Counted from the first letter of the stretch, positions 38,199 to 48,090 are shown. The stretch is DNA of 64,000 nucleotides from Prescottella agglutinans (GCF_004011865.1 NZ_RKLP01000001.1:784313-848312); one strand, 5' to 3'. A program made the numbers and translations. Notes: a model not told the origin generated them from the sequence alone.

Positions 38199-38977
38199 TA
38201 TCCGGCCGCCGTCGGTCCCGAGATCATGAACGGGGCGCCGTTCGGATCGGCGACCCAGGCCATCCGGCCGTACTCGGAGTCCCACGGCTCGCGCATCACC
38301 GTGCCGCCGAGTTCGGTGACCCGGGCGACGGCGTCGTCGGTGCTGTCCACCTGGATGAACATCTGCCAGTGCGACGGCACCTCGGCCGCCAGCGCGCCGC
38401 TCGCATCGAAGATGCCGGCCAGGTCGTCACCGCCGAACCGGGCTGTCGAGTAACGGAATTCGTCCGTGTCGCTCAGCGTCACGAGCTCCCAGCCGAAGAC
38501 GTCCCGGTAGAACGGCAGGGCCGCCTCGTAGTCCTTGGTGACCAGCTCGAACCACGCCGGAGCGCCTGTCTCGCCGATCACCCCGAAGCCCTTGTGCTCG
38601 GCCGGCTGCCACGCGCCGACCACGCCACCGGACGGGTCCCGGAACAGCGCCATCCGCCCCTGCGCGGGCACCGTCATCGGCTCCATCATCACCTGCCCGC
38701 CGGCACCCAGGGCCGCCTTCGCGGTGGCGTCGGCGTCGGCCGTGGCCAGATACGTCGTCCACACGTCGACGTACGGATTGCCGGGCTGTCCGGCCATCAA
38801 CCCGGCGACGGGCTTGCCGTCCGAGAAGAACATCACGTAGCCGCCGTACTCCGCACCGGACGACTCGTGGGTCCAGCCGAAGAGGTCGTCGTAGAACGCG
38901 GCCGCACGGTCGACGTCGGAGGCTTGCAGATCGATCCAGCACGGTGCGCCGACAGGCGCGGAATCACGAGTGGGCAT
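38198..38977 (-). CDS. Two-domain VOC (glyoxalase-fold) protein
   Basis: 259 residues made of two vicinal-oxygen-chelate modules (about 1-125 and 130-259). Each has a DVDRAAAFYDDLFGW-like or DYEAALPFYRDVFGWE-like helix and a closing strand (RDPSGGVVG, ADPNGAPF). This is the CFP30B/lactoylglutathione lyase-related type, frequent in actinobacteria. No specific enzymatic function can be assigned. It is the first gene of the long minus-strand run through tsaD. Confidence 0.88.
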   Translation of the reverse strand: MPTRDSAPVGAPCWIDLQASDVDRAAAFYDDLFGWTHESSGAEYGGYVMFFSDGKPVAGLMAGQPGNPYVDVWTTYLATADADATAKAALGAGGQVMMEPMTVPAQGRMALFRDPSGGVVGAWQPAEHKGFGVIGETGAPAWFELVTKDYEAALPFYRDVFGWELVTLSDTDEFRYSTARFGGDDLAGIFDASGALAAEVPSHWQMFIQVDSTDDAVARVTELGGTVMREPWDSEYGRMAWVADPNGAPFMISGPTAAG

Positions 38978-39050
38978 GACAACTCCTCGCACGGTTCGAG
39001 GTCGGGAACGTGCCGAAGGGCACACTCGAACTCAGACTACGCTGAAACCC

Positions 39051-39410
39051 ATGAAGACACGCGCGAGCGCGCTGATTGCCGGAATCGCTTTGGCCACAAC
39101 ACTTTCCGGCTGCTCGACCGATTCGACGGACGAGCCGGCGACCGACTCGGGCAAAGCTCTCACGGTCGAGGTCGCCGACATGGCCTACACGCCCTCGTCC
39201 ACCACGATCTCCGCCGGCCAGACCGTGACCTGGGTGTTCGACGACCGCGGCACCCCGCACGACGTCGTCGGACTCGGCGACGCGAAGCCCGTCCTCCGCA
39301 GCCCCCTGCTGACCTCGGGTACGTGGGAGTTCACGTTCACCGAGCCCGGCACCTACAACTACACGTGCTCGCTGCACCCGGACATGCTCGGTGTGGTCGT
39401 GGTGATCTGA
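39051..39410 (+). CDS. Cupredoxin-domain lipoprotein
   Basis: 119 residues. Signal peptide ends in a lipobox LSGC at about C21, so the mature protein should be lipid-anchored on the outer face of the membrane. A type 1 copper site is visible: His in TPHDVV, then Cys-x2-His-x2-Met-like YTCSLHPDM near the C-terminus. Plastocyanin/pseudoazurin fold. It may carry electrons or hold copper outside the cell. It stands alone between minus-strand genes. Confidence 0.9.
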   Translation: MKTRASALIAGIALATTLSGCSTDSTDEPATDSGKALTVEVADMAYTPSSTTISAGQTVTWVFDDRGTPHDVVGLGDAKPVLRSPLLTSGTWEFTFTEPGTYNYTCSLHPDMLGVVVVI

Positions 39411-39452
39411 CCGGCGATCTGAACACCCCGACCACACCGAGCCGCCGGCGGC

Positions 39453-41321
39453 CTATTCGACCGTGACGGACTTGGCGAGGTTGCGCGGCTTGTCGACGTC
39501 CAGACCACGCGCCTGCGCGACCTCGGCCGCGAACACCTGCAGCGGCACCGTCGAGAGCAGCGGCTGCAGCAGCGTCGGCGCCGCCGGGATCTCGATGAGG
39601 TGATCGGCGTGCGCCCGCACCGCCTCGTCGCCCTCCTCGGCGATCACGATCGTCGTCGCACCGCGGGCCTTGATCTCCTGGATGTTCGAGACCAGTTTCG
39701 AGTGCAGCACCGCACGCCCCTTGGGCGACGGCATGATCACGATCACCGGCAGCCCCTCCTGGATCAGCGCGATCGGACCGTGCTTGAGCTCGCCCGCCGC
39801 GAAACCCTCGGCGTGCATGTACGCCAGCTCCTTGAGCTTGAGCGCACCCTCGAGCGCCACCGGGTAGCCCACGTGACGACCGAGGAAGAGCACCGCCGGG
39901 GACTGCGCGAACTTGCGCGCGAGTTCCCGTACCGACTCCACCTTCTCGAGCACCCGCGCCACCAGATCCGGCATCGCGGCAAGGTCGGCGTACTCACGCG
40001 CGACCTCGTCGGGGTACTTGGTACCCCGCGCCTGCGCCAAGGCCAGTCCCACCAGGTAGTTCGCGGTCACCTGGGCGAGGAAGGCCTTGGTCGAGGCGAC
40101 GGCGATCTCCGGACCGGCCCGCGTGTAGAGGACCGCGTCGGCCTCACGCGGAATCTGCGCGCCGTTGGTGTTGCAGATCGCGAGCACGCGCGCCTTCTGG
40201 TCCTTCGCGTGCTTGACCGCCTCGAGGGTGTCCGCGGTCTCGCCGGACTGCGAGATCGCGACGACGAGCGTCGACCGGTCCAGGACCGGGTCGCGGTAGC
40301 GGAACTCGCTCGCGAGTTCGACCTCGACGGGCAGCCGCGTCCAGTGCTCGATCGCGTACTTGGCGAGCAGACCGGAGTGGTACGCGCTGCCGCACGCGAC
40401 CACGAAGACCTTGTCGACGTCGCGCAGTTCCTGATCCGACAGGCGCTGCTCGTCGAGCACGATGTGCTGGTCGACGAAGTGCCCGCGCAGGGTGTCGGCC
40501 ACCGCGTCCGGCTGCTCCTGGATCTCCTTGAGCATGAAGTAGTCGTGGCCACCCTTCTCGGCGGCCTGCAGGTCCCAGTCGATCCGGAAGGCGCGCGTGC
40601 GGTCGGCCGCATCGTTCCCGAAGAAGTCCGTGACCGAATAGCCGTCCGCGGTGATGGCGACCACCTGGTCCTGGCCCAGCTCGATCGCGTCGCGGGTGTG
40701 CTCGATGAAAGCCGCGACGTCCGAGCCGACGAACATCTCGCCCTCGCCGACCCCGACGACCAGCGGCGTCGAGCGGCGGGCCGCGATGATCATGTCCGGG
40801 TGGTCGGCGTGCGTGAACACGAGCGTGAACGCGCCCTCGAGACGACGCAGCACCGACAGCGTGCTCTGCAGGAAGTCGCCCGCGGTGGGCCCCTCGGCGA
40901 ACGCCCCGGCCACCAGGTGCACCGCGACCTCGGAGTCGGTGTCGCTGAGCAGGTCGACGCCGGCCGCCTCGAGCTCGGCGCGCAGCGGCGCGAAGTTCTC
41001 GATGATGCCGTTGTGCACGACCGCGAACTTTCCGCTCGCGTCGCGGTGCGGATGCGCGTTGCGGTCGGTCGGCTTGCCGTGCGTCGCCCAGCGGGTGTGA
41101 CCCATGCCCGTGGTGCCCGCGAACTGCGCGCGGCCCACGTCGTCGAGCTCGGCCTGCAGATTGGCCAGACGTCCGGCCTTACGTTCCGTGGCGAGCCCAC
41201 CCGCGCCGTCGAGCACGGCGATACCCGCCGAGTCGTAACCGCGGTATTCCATTCGCTGCAGCGCCTTCTCCACGACGTCCAGAGCCTGGCGGTGGCCCAC
41301 GTAACCCACGATTCCGCACAT
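39453..41321 (-). CDS. glmS: Glutamine-fructose-6-phosphate aminotransferase
   Basis: 622 residues. N-terminal glutaminase with catalytic C2 (MCGIVGYVG) and MEYRGYDSAG; two SIS domains with CGSAYHSGLLAKY, SQSGETADT, ASTKAFLAQ; and the C-terminal DKPRNLAKSVTVE end, all typical of GlmS. It makes glucosamine 6-phosphate for cell-wall precursors. glmM lies 2.8 kb away on the same strand. I saw no glmS ribozyme. Confidence 0.98.
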   Translation of the reverse strand: MCGIVGYVGHRQALDVVEKALQRMEYRGYDSAGIAVLDGAGGLATERKAGRLANLQAELDDVGRAQFAGTTGMGHTRWATHGKPTDRNAHPHRDASGKFAVVHNGIIENFAPLRAELEAAGVDLLSDTDSEVAVHLVAGAFAEGPTAGDFLQSTLSVLRRLEGAFTLVFTHADHPDMIIAARRSTPLVVGVGEGEMFVGSDVAAFIEHTRDAIELGQDQVVAITADGYSVTDFFGNDAADRTRAFRIDWDLQAAEKGGHDYFMLKEIQEQPDAVADTLRGHFVDQHIVLDEQRLSDQELRDVDKVFVVACGSAYHSGLLAKYAIEHWTRLPVEVELASEFRYRDPVLDRSTLVVAISQSGETADTLEAVKHAKDQKARVLAICNTNGAQIPREADAVLYTRAGPEIAVASTKAFLAQVTANYLVGLALAQARGTKYPDEVAREYADLAAMPDLVARVLEKVESVRELARKFAQSPAVLFLGRHVGYPVALEGALKLKELAYMHAEGFAAGELKHGPIALIQEGLPVIVIMPSPKGRAVLHSKLVSNIQEIKARGATTIVIAEEGDEAVRAHADHLIEIPAAPTLLQPLLSTVPLQVFAAEVAQARGLDVDKPRNLAKSVTVE

Positions 41322-41388
41322 GGTTCACCAGCGTACTTGGACGACCGTGTGGAGCGAACTCGGTCCGCCATCGGATAACGTCACACCC

Positions 41389-42273
41389 GTGGCGCAGACA
41401 CCGAAGTCCCTGGTATCCAAGCTGTCCAAGCGTGGCCCGCACCGGGTGCTGCGCGGAGACCTCGCGCTCGCGGGGCAGCCGGGCGTGGTCTACACCCCCG
41501 CCGAGGGCTTCAATCTGCCCGCCGTCGCGTTCGCCCACGACTGGCTCGCCGGCGCCGCGAACTACGCCGCCACGTTCGAGCACCTCGCCTCGTGGGGCAT
41601 CGTCGTCGCCGCGCCGAGCACCGAACGCGGCCCCGTCCCCTCGCATCTCGGGCTGGCCGCGGACCTCGGCACCGCCCTCGACATCTGCACCGGCGTGCGT
41701 CTCGGCCCCGGCCGGATCAGCGTCCACCCCGACCGTGTCGCGTTCGCCGGTCACGGCATGGGGGCCGGAGTCGCCGTCCTCGCTGCTGCGCAGCAGGGCC
41801 GCGCGAAGGCGGTCGCCGCGCTGTTCCCGTCCCCGACGGCGCCCTCCGCGACCACGGCGGCGGCCCGGGTCGAGGTGCCGGGGCTGATCCTCGCCGCCGC
41901 GAAGGACGTCGATTCGCTGAACAGCGATGCCCTCGCACTCGACGACGCGTGGAAGGGCGAGAGCCTGCTCCGCGTCGTCGACAAGGGCTCGAGTGCGGGC
42001 CTCGTCGAGGGCCGACGTCTTCTCGGTTTCCTCGGGGTCGGCGGGGCCGAGCGTCGGACGCAGCACGTGACGCGGGCGCTCCTCACCGGCTTCCTCCTGC
42101 GGCATCTCACCGACGACAAGACGTACGCCGTCTTCTCGGACGCCGACGCCCACTTCCCCGGCACCCACCCCGCCACGCGGGAGGACGCGGAGGACTCGAA
42201 GGACGCCGTCGACCCGCGGGACGCCGCCGCGCATCACGCGGGCACCCAGATCAGCCAACTCCTGAGCCACTAG
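41389..42273 (+). CDS. Dienelactone-hydrolase/chlorophyllase-like alpha/beta hydrolase
   Basis: 294 residues from GTG. It has an alpha/beta hydrolase core with FAHDWLAG, a nucleophile-type turn AGHGMGAG (Gly-His-Gly-Met-Gly instead of GxSxG), and LILAAAKDVDS. The Ser of the nucleophile elbow is replaced by Met, so catalysis is doubtful. By position it corresponds to Rv3438 of M. tuberculosis. Diverges from glmS. Function unknown. Confidence 0.8.
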   Translation: MAQTPKSLVSKLSKRGPHRVLRGDLALAGQPGVVYTPAEGFNLPAVAFAHDWLAGAANYAATFEHLASWGIVVAAPSTERGPVPSHLGLAADLGTALDICTGVRLGPGRISVHPDRVAFAGHGMGAGVAVLAAAQQGRAKAVAALFPSPTAPSATTAAARVEVPGLILAAAKDVDSLNSDALALDDAWKGESLLRVVDKGSSAGLVEGRRLLGFLGVGGAERRTQHVTRALLTGFLLRHLTDDKTYAVFSDADAHFPGTHPATREDAEDSKDAVDPRDAAAHHAGTQISQLLSH

Positions 42274-42274
42274 C

Positions 42275-43747
42275 TCACAGCGGTCCCGCCTCGGCGATCT
42301 CGACCCCCGACCCGTCGGGCACCGACTCCTCCGACCCCAGCTCCGCCAACACCGGTTCCGCCGGATCCGCTGCCCCGCGACCGCTCGTCGTCGAGCGGGC
42401 GCCGTGCGCCGGCGGCGACACCGTGGGCGCGTCGGCGTCGTCGGGCGCGGGCACACAGGAGTCGACCGCGGGTTCCGGCGGCGGTGGTGCCGGCGGCTGG
42501 AGTTCCATCGGTTCGGGTTCCGGTTCCGGTTCGGTTTCCGGGGGTTGCGCTGCCTGGAGTTCCTCGGCAGGAGAGGGCATTTCGGGCTCGGGGCGGTTGT
42601 CGGTGACGACGGCCTCCGCCGCGGGAACCGGCGGCCCCGGCGGACGCTCGGGCTCCGGCCCCTCCGCGACCGTCGGATCCCGGGGCGTGGGCGCGGCGTC
42701 GCAACACGCATCCGATTCGAGGTTCAGACTGCACCCGGCACCGGTCTGCCCGGGCGACTCCGCCCGCTCGGCCGCCTCTCGGACGATGTCGCCGACCGTG
42801 TCGACGACGGCGAGCGCGACCTCGGCCACCACACCCACGACCGCACCGACCGCCCGCGCGGCGCCCTCGATCACCAGACCGTCCAGGGCCAGCGATCCCC
42901 CGCCCACGAGCGAACCGGGCGACGGCGCCGCCGGGCGGACGCCGGACGGTGCGCCGAGGCCGGTCAGGCTCGTCGGTACCGCCGCTGCCGTCGATCCCGC
43001 CTCCCCCACCGGGCCGGTGGCGGTCGGGACGGCCGGCGGTACGCCGCACGGGGCGGGCGGGGCGGCAACCGGGCGGCAGTCCCCGACCACGAGCGGGCCG
43101 GGAACCGGGAACGCGCTGTCGTCGACCCGCGCGAACGCGCAGGCGAGATTCCGGTACGCGTCGTCGACCGCTGCCGCCGTCGCATCGCACAGGGCGGTGA
43201 AGCGGCTCACCGTGTCGCGCACGTGTGGGAGGAAGACGCCCTCGAGCCAGTCCACACACACCCAGTCCGCAATCGCCGTGTCGATCTGCTCCGGCGTGAA
43301 ACCTCCGACCCGGGATGCATCGCGGGCACCCACCCAGCGCGCCTTCCGCGCCACCGTCTCGCGCAGGGCCCTGGAGGTCTCGACGAGCGCGCATCGCACA
43401 TCCGCGACGTCCCGGCGCACCCGATCCGCCCGGACGAGGTGCGCGGCCAGGTGCTCGTGGGCGCGATCCGCACCCGTGCCGGTCCACGCCTGCCCGAGAG
43501 TCGAGGCAGCGCCGTCCTGTGCGTCGAACCGATCGCCCAGATCCGCAACGATCCTCGTCAGCACCTCGATGTCGGCGTCCAGCGCACCGAGATCGATGCC
43601 CCGCTGCTCGTAGTAGCGCGCCGCCACGTCCTCGTACGTCGGCAGGCGCTCACCCGTCGCCAACCGCTCCACGACGGCGGCGGCGCGGGGCAGGTAGAGG
43701 GCGAAGTACCGCAGTCCGGTCGCGCCGGTGTCGAGGATCGTCTCCAC
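42275..43747 (-). CDS. Putative type VII secretion substrate: WxG helical domain with long Pro/Glu-rich tail
   Basis: 490 residues from GTG. The first ~200 residues are helical, with a W88-T-G90 turn like the WxG hairpin of Esx/PPE/LXG proteins. A glycine-flanked hydrophobic stretch runs at about 290-330 (AVGAVVGVVAEVALAVVDTVG). The last ~140 residues are rich in Pro, Glu and Ala. Position between glmS and glmM matches Rv3439c, an Ala/Pro-rich protein of unknown function. It shares one base with the stop of the small EspC-like gene upstream, so the two are coupled. Secretion is inferred, not shown. Confidence 0.78.
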   Translation of the reverse strand: METILDTGATGLRYFALYLPRAAAVVERLATGERLPTYEDVAARYYEQRGIDLGALDADIEVLTRIVADLGDRFDAQDGAASTLGQAWTGTGADRAHEHLAAHLVRADRVRRDVADVRCALVETSRALRETVARKARWVGARDASRVGGFTPEQIDTAIADWVCVDWLEGVFLPHVRDTVSRFTALCDATAAAVDDAYRNLACAFARVDDSAFPVPGPLVVGDCRPVAAPPAPCGVPPAVPTATGPVGEAGSTAAAVPTSLTGLGAPSGVRPAAPSPGSLVGGGSLALDGLVIEGAARAVGAVVGVVAEVALAVVDTVGDIVREAAERAESPGQTGAGCSLNLESDACCDAAPTPRDPTVAEGPEPERPPGPPVPAAEAVVTDNRPEPEMPSPAEELQAAQPPETEPEPEPEPMELQPPAPPPPEPAVDSCVPAPDDADAPTVSPPAHGARSTTSGRGAADPAEPVLAELGSEESVPDGSGVEIAEAGPL

Positions 43748-44052
43748 TACCGGCCACCGAGTACGACGACGTTCCCCGCCGTCACGGCGTCCTGGTTGTC
43801 GTAGGCGTCGGCGGTGGCTGCGAGTGCCCGGCCGGTCGTATCGGACGCGGTGGCCCATGCACCGATCGCGCGGGCCAGGCGCAGGTAGCCCTCGCGGATG
43901 GCCCGCTCGCGTGCCGCGGTCCCGGCGACGGCCGGCGCGAGCCCGCCGCCGGTCACGGCGCGGCCGGCCTCCGCGAGGGAGGCGGCATCCGCCTGCAACG
44001 CACGCGCCGTCGCCCGCACCCTCGCGACATCGATCGAGACCACGTCTGCCAT
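43747..44052 (-). CDS. Small EspC/WXG100-like protein with YxxxD signal
   Basis: 101 residues, nearly all helical, of the size and pattern of EspC/ESX secretion-associated proteins. The C-terminal part carries Y84-D-N-Q-D88, which fits the YxxxD/E type VII secretion signal, about 14 residues from the end. A turn with TGGGLAPAV sits between the two predicted helices. Corresponds in position to Rv3440c. It probably forms a heterodimer with the product of the overlapping gene 42275-43747. Confidence 0.8.
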   Translation of the reverse strand: MADVVSIDVARVRATARALQADAASLAEAGRAVTGGGLAPAVAGTAARERAIREGYLRLARAIGAWATASDTTGRALAATADAYDNQDAVTAGNVVVLGGR

Positions 44053-44148
44053 CGGTTCCGCTCCTCAGCGCTGTCGATTCGGCTTCTTCGTCCTGTTCGA
44101 CGCATTCGGCGGCCCGATGGTTCCGTTCGGTTTCGCGAGGTCTCCGGG

Positions 44149-45486
44149 CTAGGCGGATGCCACCTGTTCGGCGAGTGTCTCGGCGATGCGCTGGGCGGTC
44201 TCGGCATCCGCGGCCTCCACCATCACCCGCACCAACTGCTCGGTTCCGGACGGACGCAACAGGACCCGTCCGGTGTCGCCGAGTTCGGCCTCGGCCGTCT
44301 CGATCGCCGACCGCACGTGGGGTGCCTCGGCGACAGCCGCCTTGTCCGCGACCTTGACGTTGATCAGTACCTGCGGCAGTGAGGTCATCGCCCCCGCGAG
44401 CGTCGCCAGGGATGCACCCGTCTGCGCCATCCGGCCCATCAACCGCATACCGGTGAGGACGCCGTCACCCGTCGTGCCGTGGCCCGGGAGCACGACGTGC
44501 CCTGACTGCTCGCCGCCGAGGCTGAAGCCCCCGGAGCGCAACTCCTCGAGCACGTAGCGGTCGCCGACCGCGGTGGTCCGCAGTTCGATGCCCGCCTCGC
44601 GCATCGCGATGTGCAGGCCGAGATTGCTCATGACGGTGGCGACCAGCGTGTTCTCGACGAGTTCGCCGGACTCGCGCATGCCGATCGCGAGGACGGTCAT
44701 GATCGCGTCACCGTCGACGACAGCACCCGTCGCGTCCACCGCGAGGCAACGATCGGCGTCGCCGTCGTGCGCCAGGCCGATGTCCGCGCCGTGTTCGACG
44801 ACCGCGCGCTGCAGCACCTCGAGGTGCGTCGAACCGCAGCCGTCGTTGATGTTCAGGCCGTCGGGTTCGGCGTTGATCGCGATCACCGTCGCGCCCGCGG
44901 CCCGGTAGGCGTCGGGAGCCACCGTCGACGCGGCGCCGTGCGCGCAGTCGACGACGACCGTGAGGCCGTCGAGTCGGGAGTCCAGCGCACTCGCGAGATG
45001 GGCCAGGTATCGGCTGGTGGCGTCGAACGCGACGTCGACCCGACCGATGCCGGCACCCGTCGGACGACGCGTCGGGCCGGCCGCGATCGACGCCTCGATG
45101 CGGTCCTCGACGTCGTCGTCGAGCTTGTGCCCACCCGCCGCGAAGATCTTGATGCCGTTGTCCGGCATGGGGTTGTGCGAGGCGGAGATCATCACACCGA
45201 GCGCGGCGCCGTATGCGCCGGTCAGATAGGCGACCGCCGGCGTGGGCAGGATTCCGACGAGGATCACGTCGACACCGGATGCGGTCAGTCCGGCGGTGAC
45301 GGCGGCCTCGAGCATCTCGCCGCTGGCTCTCGGGTCACGGCCGACGACCGCGACTGGTCGCTCCGACCCGGATCCTGATGGCGCGAGCACCTCCGCTGCC
45401 GCGGCGGCGACCTTCAGCGCCAGCTCGGCGGTCAACTCGGCATTCGCCAAGCCCCGCACACCGTCCGTGCCGAACATACGACCCAT
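44149..45486 (-). CDS. glmM: Phosphoglucosamine mutase
   Basis: 445 residues. The phospho-serine is S103 in [15 protein letters not shown] at the N-terminus, the metal-binding DGDADR loop, GGEQSGH and the phosphate-binding [15 protein letters not shown] complete the family set. It turns glucosamine 6-phosphate into glucosamine 1-phosphate for UDP-GlcNAc. Corresponds to Rv3441c (mrsA). Confidence 0.98.
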   Translation of the reverse strand: MGRMFGTDGVRGLANAELTAELALKVAAAAAEVLAPSGSGSERPVAVVGRDPRASGEMLEAAVTAGLTASGVDVILVGILPTPAVAYLTGAYGAALGVMISASHNPMPDNGIKIFAAGGHKLDDDVEDRIEASIAAGPTRRPTGAGIGRVDVAFDATSRYLAHLASALDSRLDGLTVVVDCAHGAASTVAPDAYRAAGATVIAINAEPDGLNINDGCGSTHLEVLQRAVVEHGADIGLAHDGDADRCLAVDATGAVVDGDAIMTVLAIGMRESGELVENTLVATVMSNLGLHIAMREAGIELRTTAVGDRYVLEELRSGGFSLGGEQSGHVVLPGHGTTGDGVLTGMRLMGRMAQTGASLATLAGAMTSLPQVLINVKVADKAAVAEAPHVRSAIETAEAELGDTGRVLLRPSGTEQLVRVMVEAADAETAQRIAETLAEQVASA

Positions 45487-45591
45487 AGATTCCGACCCCT
45501 CCAGATCCGGGCGAGCATTCAGGTGAAACACGAAAGCAGGCGTCCGGAAGCGAAGAGCTCTACGAACGCCTGCTCTCGTGGCAGAACAGGT

Positions 45592-45621
45592 GCCGGAGCC
45601 GGCACGAATGCCGGCTCCGGC
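45592..45621 (-). terminator. Terminator of the rplM-rpsI operon
   Basis: A perfect 13-bp stem (45592-45604 with 45609-45621) with a tight 4-base CGAA loop lies 6 bases beyond the rpsI stop codon on the minus strand. Confidence 0.9.
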
Positions 45622-45627
45622 GACACA

Positions 45628-46134
45628 TCAGCGCTTGGAGTACTGAGATGCCTTGCGGGCCTTCTTCAGGCCGTACTTCTTGCGCTCGACGGCGCGGGCG
45701 TCACGCGTCAGGAAGCCGGCGCGCTTGAGCGCGGGGCGATCCTCGGCGGTGACCTCGATCAGAGCGCGGGCGATGGCGAGACGCAGAGCGCCGGCCTGGC
45801 CCGACGGGCCGCCACCGGTCAGGAGGGCGGTGATGTCGAACGACTCGGTGCGCTCGACCAGGACCAGCGGCGCCTTGATGAGCTGCTGGTGCACCTTGTT
45901 CGGGAAGTAGTCCTCGAGGGTGCGGCCGTTGAGCTTGAACTCACCGGTGCCGGGGGTCAGGCGGACGCGGACGACCGCCTCCTTACGACGGCCGACGGTC
46001 TGAACCGGGCGGTCGATGACGATCGGAGCCTGCGGTGCAGCCTCGTACACCTCGGTGACCTCGGTCTCGGTGGTGTACTCCGAGATCTCCTCTGCCGCGG
46101 GCTCGACGGCCTCGTTGAAGTCTTCGTTGCTCAC
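45628..46134 (-). CDS. rpsI: 30S ribosomal protein S9
   Basis: 168 residues from a GTG that overlaps the rplM stop. An acidic N-terminal extension (about 35 residues, Glu/Ala/Thr) precedes the conserved S9 core ([26 protein letters not shown]) and the [12 protein letters not shown] end, whose last residues reach into the ribosomal P site. The acidic extension is common in actinobacterial S9. Confidence 0.97.
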   Translation of the reverse strand: MSNEDFNEAVEPAAEEISEYTTETEVTEVYEAAPQAPIVIDRPVQTVGRRKEAVVRVRLTPGTGEFKLNGRTLEDYFPNKVHQQLIKAPLVLVERTESFDITALLTGGGPSGQAGALRLAIARALIEVTAEDRPALKRAGFLTRDARAVERKKYGLKKARKASQYSKR

Positions 46135-46574
46135 TGGGCGACCTGCTTGATCTCGAACGGAACCGGCTGCTGCGCGGCGTGGGGATGGGTCGGGCCTGCG
46201 TAGACCTTCAGCTTGCCCGCGATGGCGCGGCCCAGCTTGTTCTTGGGGAGCATGCCGACGACGGCCTTCTCCACGAGACGATCGGGGTTCTTCTCGAGAA
46301 CCTCGCCGACCGAACGAGCCTTGAGGCCACCCGGATGTCCGGAGTGGTGGTACAGGAACTTGTCCGTACGCTTGTTGCCGCTGATGGCAACCTTGTCGGC
46401 GTTGATGATGACGACGAAGTCGCCGCCGTCAACGTGCGGTGCAAAGGTGGGCTTGTGCTTGCCGCGGAGCAGGTTGGCTGCCTGCACGGCAAGGCGACCG
46501 AGCACCACGTCAGTGGCGTCGATGACGTGCCAGGTACGGGTCACGTCTCCGGCCTTCGGGGAATACGTAGGCAC
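46131..46574 (-). CDS. rplM: 50S ribosomal protein L13
   Basis: 147 residues from GTG. The L13 blocks [40 protein letters not shown] and the GMLPKNKLG segment are present. It forms the usual rplM-rpsI operon with rpsI, and a good promoter is visible upstream. Corresponds to Rv3443c. Confidence 0.97.
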   Translation of the reverse strand: MPTYSPKAGDVTRTWHVIDATDVVLGRLAVQAANLLRGKHKPTFAPHVDGGDFVVIINADKVAISGNKRTDKFLYHHSGHPGGLKARSVGEVLEKNPDRLVEKAVVGMLPKNKLGRAIAGKLKVYAGPTHPHAAQQPVPFEIKQVAQ

Positions 46575-46706
46575 AGAACTTCCTCGTCTGTTCGTTTCTG
46601 CTGCTGGCCGAGCGCGCAGCACTCCGTCCCCGGCGGCCAGTTGAGACCCGGGAACGACTTCTCACCGCGCACGAGAGCGGGGCAAGAGACGGCACGCCGA
46701 CGTAGA

Positions 46707-46736
46707 ACGATACCGGCTGGGGCCGACCAGGGTCAA
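46707..46736 (-). promoter_or_regulatory. Predicted promoter of the rplM-rpsI operon
   Basis: On the minus strand, -35 TTGACC (46731-46736) and -10 TATCGT (46707-46712) are separated by 18 bases. This leaves a leader of about 120 bases before rplM. The fit to the actinobacterial housekeeping sigma consensus is good. Confidence 0.65.
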
Positions 46737-46744
46737 AGCGCCCG

Positions 46745-47989
46745 CTACCCGGCGAGCGCGTCCGCAAGGCGTTCGACGGCCCATGTCAGGTCGTCGCGGC
46801 TGATCACGAGCGGCGGCGCGATCCGGATCGTGCCCTCGTGTGCATCCTTCGCGAGGACCCGACGGGCCAGCAGGCGCTCACAGATCACCCGGGCCGTCGG
46901 CTGCCCCGGCGCCAACTGGACGCCGGCCCACAGCCCCCGGCCGCGCACCTCCGCGACCAGGTCGGCCGGCAACTGCCCCAGCAACTCGTGCAGGTACGCC
47001 CCGAGTTCCCGGCTGCGCCGCTGGTAGATGCCGGTCTCCAGGAGGCGGACGACGCCACTGCCGACCGCGCAGGCCAGCGGGTTGCCACCGAACGTGCTGC
47101 CGTGCTGCCCCGGGTGGATGACATCCATGACGTCGCGGTCCGCGACCACGGCGGAGACGGGGACGATCCCGCCACCGAGCGCCTTCCCCAGGATGTAGAC
47201 GTCGGGGACCACACCCTCGCGGTCGCACGCGAACGTGTCCCCGGTCCGGCCCAGCCCGCTCTGGATCTCGTCGGCGAGCATCAGGATGCCATGCTCGTCG
47301 CACAGCCTCCGCACTCCCGCGAGGTAACCGTCCGGCGGGACCAGCACACCCGCCTCGCCCTGGATGGGTTCGACGAGGACCGCGACGGTGTTCTCGGTGA
47401 TCGCGGCCGCCAGTGCACCGAGGCTCCCGTACTCGACCGACGGGAATCCCGGCGGGAAGGGACCGAAACCGCCGCGCGCGTCCGGATCCGACGAGAACCC
47501 GACGATCCCGATCGTGCGTCCGTGGAAGTTGCCGGCACACGTGACGATCTCGGCCCGGCCGTCGGGCACGCCCCTGACGTCGTAGCCCCATTTGCGCGCG
47601 AGCTTGAGGGCGGTCTCGACGGCCTCCGCGCCGGTGTTCATCGGCAGCACCGCGTCCTTTCGGCACAGCCGCGCGACGTCGGCGCAGAACTCGGCGAACC
47701 GGTCGTGCTGGAAGGCGCGGCTGGTGAGCGCGAGCCGACCGATCTGCACGCGCGCGATCTCGACCAGTTCGGGGTGCGCGTGCCCGAAGTTCAGCGCCGA
47801 GTAGCCGGCGAGCACGTCGAGGTAGTCGATGCCGTCGATGCCGCGCACCCACGCGCCCGAACCCGACGTGATCACGACCGGGAGCGGACAGTAGTTGTGT
47901 GCGCTGTGCTCGTCGGCACGGGCGAGTTCGGCCGCGGTCCCGGCCGTGACCGGCACGAGTTCGGCGTCGAGGTGATGTCCCGTCGTCAT
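46745..47989 (-). CDS. rocD: Ornithine aminotransferase
   Basis: 414 residues of the class III PLP aminotransferases. YLDVLAGYSALNFGHAHP near the start, GAEAVETALKLARKWGY, the Asp in LADEIQSGLGRTG, and the PLP lysine in YILGKALGGG are in order. The sequence NYCPLPVV near residue 32 is typical of ornithine aminotransferases. It converts ornithine and 2-oxoglutarate to glutamate semialdehyde and glutamate. It separates rplM from esxT here. Confidence 0.9.
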   Translation of the reverse strand: MTTGHHLDAELVPVTAGTAAELARADEHSAHNYCPLPVVITSGSGAWVRGIDGIDYLDVLAGYSALNFGHAHPELVEIARVQIGRLALTSRAFQHDRFAEFCADVARLCRKDAVLPMNTGAEAVETALKLARKWGYDVRGVPDGRAEIVTCAGNFHGRTIGIVGFSSDPDARGGFGPFPPGFPSVEYGSLGALAAAITENTVAVLVEPIQGEAGVLVPPDGYLAGVRRLCDEHGILMLADEIQSGLGRTGDTFACDREGVVPDVYILGKALGGGIVPVSAVVADRDVMDVIHPGQHGSTFGGNPLACAVGSGVVRLLETGIYQRRSRELGAYLHELLGQLPADLVAEVRGRGLWAGVQLAPGQPTARVICERLLARRVLAKDAHEGTIRIAPPLVISRDDLTWAVERLADALAG

Positions 47990-48090
47990 AAGGTCCGCCT
48001 CCCGGCCGGGCGCCAGCCGCCACTGCTTTCGGGTCAGGCCAGTATCCGCCGACCGGCGCTCGGCGGCAATCGTTCTCGGACCCGGATACG

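Noticed and set aside
39300..41400. glmS ribozyme or other riboswitch near glmS
   Set aside because: Only 67 bases separate the glmS start from the divergent hydrolase gene, and no ribozyme core is recognisable. The glmS ribozyme is mainly a Firmicutes feature.
46575..46744. L13-type ribosomal leader regulating rplM
   Set aside because: The leader is about 120 bases and GC-rich, but I could not draw a convincing conserved structure, so only the promoter is reported.
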